A DNA stretch of 7,282 nucleotides, taken from positions 1 to 7,282 of the forward strand of contig JAESTY010000247.1 in the NCBI GenBank assembly GCA_016763355.1, in the 5' to 3' direction. The stretch comes from Immundisolibacteraceae bacterium (lineage in GTDB: Bacteria > Pseudomonadota > Gammaproteobacteria > Immundisolibacterales > Immundisolibacteraceae). The notes beneath the pieces are model-generated. The model made no database searches. It was not told the origin of the DNA and saw nothing but the letters and a program-made list of their open reading frames with translations. How positions within the stretch are numbered: position 1 is the stretch's first letter; every line of letters begins with the position of its first letter. Positions 5,577 to 7,282 of this stretch are shown piece by piece. A program made the translations under genes and the position numbers.

Positions 5577-7025
5577 ATGAGTGCAGTAATCGATTTTCAG
5601 CTGAACGACCAGGCCAGTAGTGACATCGACCGAGTTTTTGCGTTGCAGCAGAAGCGTGCATTGGTGTTGCGTGAAAGCACTTATGACGAGCGATTAGCCA
5701 AGCTGCAGAAACTCAAAGATGCGGTCGAAGCCAACAAGCAGCAGATCATAGATGCTGCTTATAAGGATTTTAAAAAACCAGAAGTAGAGGTTTTGGTCGG
5801 CGAAATACTACCGGTGGTCGGTGCGATTAATTTCGCCATGAAAAACCTGAAAAAATGGATGAAGCCGACTCGGGTTAAGAAACCGCTGAACATGACCGGC
5901 ATCGATACGCTGTTGTTTCCTGAGCCTAAGGGCGTGTCGTTGATTATTGCCCCCTGGAATTACCCGGTGTTTTTGACTTTCGTGCCACTGGTTAGCGCGA
6001 TTGCTGCAGGTTGCACGGCGATGTTAAAACCTTCAGAGATGACGCCTTGTCTCTCTCAGGTGCTAGATGAGATCGTTCAGGCAACATATGAAGAAGACGA
6101 AGTCTCTTTATTTCAAGGAGATGCGACGGTTTCACAGAAATTACTTGAGCAGCCGTTTGACCACATTTTTTATACCGGTAACCCCGAAATCGGCAAGGTA
6201 GTGATGGCGGCGGCTGCGAAAAATCTCACTTCTGTAACCCTGGAGCTGGGTGGCAAGTCGCCGGTCATCGTTGACCGTGACGCGGATGTTCAGCAGGTTG
6301 CCGAGCGAGTTTCGGCCGGCAAATTTCTTAACTGTGGTCAGACTTGTGTGGCACCGGACTACATTCTTGTACACGAATCCCAGCAGCAGGGCTTGATTGA
6401 TGCTTTTGAAGGAATCGTTGAAAAAACCTGGCGTCAGCACTCCGGTACTGTGGAAAAAAGCACCGATTATGGTCGTATGGTTAACAATCGCCATTTCAAC
6501 CGGGTCTCGTCGTTAATTGCCGATGCCACCGCTAATGGCGCAACCATTGCTGTCGGCGGAGCCGAGAATGGTGACGATAATTTCATCGAGCCAACCGTGC
6601 TTAAAGATGTACCTCGCGATGCAAAAATCATGAATGAAGAGATTTTTGGTCCGGTACTACCCTTAGTGACTTATGACGACCTGGACGATGCGCTGAGTTA
6701 TATCAATGACAAGCCCAAGCCTTTGGCGCTTTATGTGTTTAGTAAGCTTAAAGCCACCGCCGATAAGGTTCTGCATGTCACGTCAGCTGGTGGTACCAGC
6801 ATCAATAACGTGATGATCCATGGTATGAATCCGCATCTGCCGTTTGGCGGGGTTAATAACAGCGGAGTGGGGAAAACCAATGGTTACTATGGCTTTCTGG
6901 AGTTTACCAACCAGAAGGCGGTGGCCGAACAGAAGTGGGGTATTAATCCGCTGGGTCTGTTAACGCCACCCTATACCGAGAAGATGAAAAACGTGCTTAA
7001 TCTGCTGATTAAACGTTTTGCCTGA
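5577..7025 (+). CDS. NAD(P)-dependent aldehyde dehydrogenase, class 3 / coniferyl aldehyde dehydrogenase-like
   Basis: The 482-residue product is a paralogue of the preceding aldehyde dehydrogenase, similar along its whole length but clearly diverged. It carries the canonical class 3-like motifs: APWNYP around N128, LKPSE (150-154), YTGNPEIGK (199-207), the general base E223 in LELGGKSP, the nucleophile C257 in NCGQTCVAPDY, EEIFGPVLPL (354-363) and PFGGVNNSGVGK (422-433). An intact cytosolic enzyme converting an aldehyde to an acid is expected. Its motifs are closer to the general fatty/aromatic class 3 pattern than those of its neighbour, so the two may divide substrates. ATG 5577 is preceded by GAGGGAGAG at a good distance and is the only sensible start. 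There is no signal peptide. The C-terminus (TPPYTEKMKNVLNLLIKRFA) is amphipathic and basic, as in its neighbour. Its own terminator follows, and a terminator separates it from the first paralogue. Confidence 0.93.
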   Translation: MSAVIDFQLNDQASSDIDRVFALQQKRALVLRESTYDERLAKLQKLKDAVEANKQQIIDAAYKDFKKPEVEVLVGEILPVVGAINFAMKNLKKWMKPTRVKKPLNMTGIDTLLFPEPKGVSLIIAPWNYPVFLTFVPLVSAIAAGCTAMLKPSEMTPCLSQVLDEIVQATYEEDEVSLFQGDATVSQKLLEQPFDHIFYTGNPEIGKVVMAAAAKNLTSVTLELGGKSPVIVDRDADVQQVAERVSAGKFLNCGQTCVAPDYILVHESQQQGLIDAFEGIVEKTWRQHSGTVEKSTDYGRMVNNRHFNRVSSLIADATANGATIAVGGAENGDDNFIEPTVLKDVPRDAKIMNEEIFGPVLPLVTYDDLDDALSYINDKPKPLALYVFSKLKATADKVLHVTSAGGTSINNVMIHGMNPHLPFGGVNNSGVGKTNGYYGFLEFTNQKAVAEQKWGINPLGLLTPPYTEKMKNVLNLLIKRFA

Positions 7026-7052
7026 TCGCAGATAATCTAAGGCAAGTAATTG

Positions 7053-7087
7053 AAGGCGTGGGTCTGTGTAGGGCCTGCGCCTTTTTT
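7053..7087 (+). terminator. Intrinsic terminator after the second aldehyde dehydrogenase
   Basis: AAGGCG (7053-7058) pairs with CGCCTT (7078-7083). Inner G-C and G-U pairs can extend the stem, and six T follow (7082-7087). It lies 27 bases after the stop and closes the aldehyde dehydrogenase transcript. Confidence 0.8.
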
Positions 7088-7144
7088 ATGTGTGAATAAA
7101 AGTGTAGATCTAAATTGATATCCAGGTTTGTAGCCATTTCAAAA

Positions 7145-7167
7145 TCTGCCGGTTTTCTGCTGGCAGG
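7145..7167. repeat. Short hairpin in the right-hand intergenic region
   Basis: CTGCCGG (7146-7152) pairs with CTGGCAG (7160-7166), with one G-U pair, around a seven-base loop. There is no good T tract on the + strand. On the minus strand ATTTT follows, so it might be a weak terminator for a leftward transcript, though no leftward gene is visible. Confidence 0.3.
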
Positions 7168-7230
7168 GTTTGCGTATTCCGGATTTTAAGGGGTTCTTGA
7201 TTACGCATGAAGCCAATGAATTCTATCTGG

Positions 7231-7246
7231 TGTGATTACAGTCACA
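7231..7246 (+). promoter_or_regulatory. CRP-type operator
   Basis: TGTGATTACAGTCACA is a perfect TGTGA-N6-TCACA match to the cAMP receptor protein core consensus. Its centre (7238.5) lies 41.5 bases before the transcription start expected from the -10 box at 7268-7273. This is the spacing of class II CRP-activated promoters. It would control a gene to the right of the window. Confidence 0.7.
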
Positions 7247-7267
7247 TCAGTGAAGATGGCTGTAAAG

Positions 7268-7273
7268 TATTAT
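7268..7273 (+). promoter_or_regulatory. -10 box of a rightward promoter at the window edge
   Basis: TATTAT matches five of six -10 consensus bases. No good -35 hexamer is present at the right distance, which is usual when CRP binds over that position. The expected transcription start is near 7280, two bases from the window end. Confidence 0.45.
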
Positions 7274-7282
7274 CTCTACAGC

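Noticed and set aside
5590..5604. GATTTTCAGC near the start of the second aldehyde dehydrogenase as a third copy of the 15-bp repeat
   Set aside because: Only the first ten bases match and it lies in coding sequence, so it is likely coincidence.
7171..7207. TGCGTA / TACGCA inverted repeat in the right intergenic region
   Set aside because: Six-base arms 25 bases apart are expected by chance.

Overview
The window looks like a chromosomal segment of a free-living, probably marine, gammaproteobacterium. This is inferred from moderate GC content, a LeuA of the proteobacterial 'DTTMRDGEQSPGA' type, a leucine-rich leader peptide ahead of leuA, glutathione-dependent alcohol dehydrogenase chemistry, and a CRP-type TGTGA-N6-TCACA operator. 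No species can be named from the sequence. All recognisable genes are on the + strand.

Layout. Positions 1-172 hold no recognisable gene and end at a likely terminator (173-202). Positions 212-560 are the regulatory region of leuA: a good extended -10 promoter (228-257), a short reading frame with six leucine codons in ten (374-436), and a hairpin followed by T residues (494-520). Together these look like a leucine attenuator. The whole region is bracketed by a perfect 15-bp inverted repeat (212-226 and 546-560), whose right arm abuts the leuA ATG. Then come leuA (561-2108, 2-isopropylmalate synthase), a small VOC/glyoxalase-fold protein (2154-2576), a class III alcohol dehydrogenase / S-(hydroxymethyl)glutathione dehydrogenase gene interrupted by one amber codon (2635-3744), and two paralogous aldehyde dehydrogenases of the coniferyl aldehyde / class 3 type (3890-5344 and 5577-7025). 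Each aldehyde dehydrogenase gene is followed by a strong intrinsic terminator. The right end (7088-7282) is intergenic and carries a CRP-like site correctly spaced from a -10 box, pointing at a gene beyond the window.

Working together. LeuA commits 2-oxoisovalerate to leucine synthesis and appears to be regulated on its own by leucine supply. The genes downstream form an aldehyde-handling neighbourhood: a glutathione-dependent formaldehyde/alcohol dehydrogenase, two NAD(P)-dependent aldehyde dehydrogenases that turn aldehydes into acids, and a VOC protein of unknown substrate. The alcohol dehydrogenase is otherwise intact but carries TAG at codon 47, so it is either a very recent pseudogene or a sequence error. 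The main points for a second look are that amber codon, the inverted repeat enclosing the leuA promoter and leader, the leucine leader peptide, and the CRP-type promoter at the right edge.
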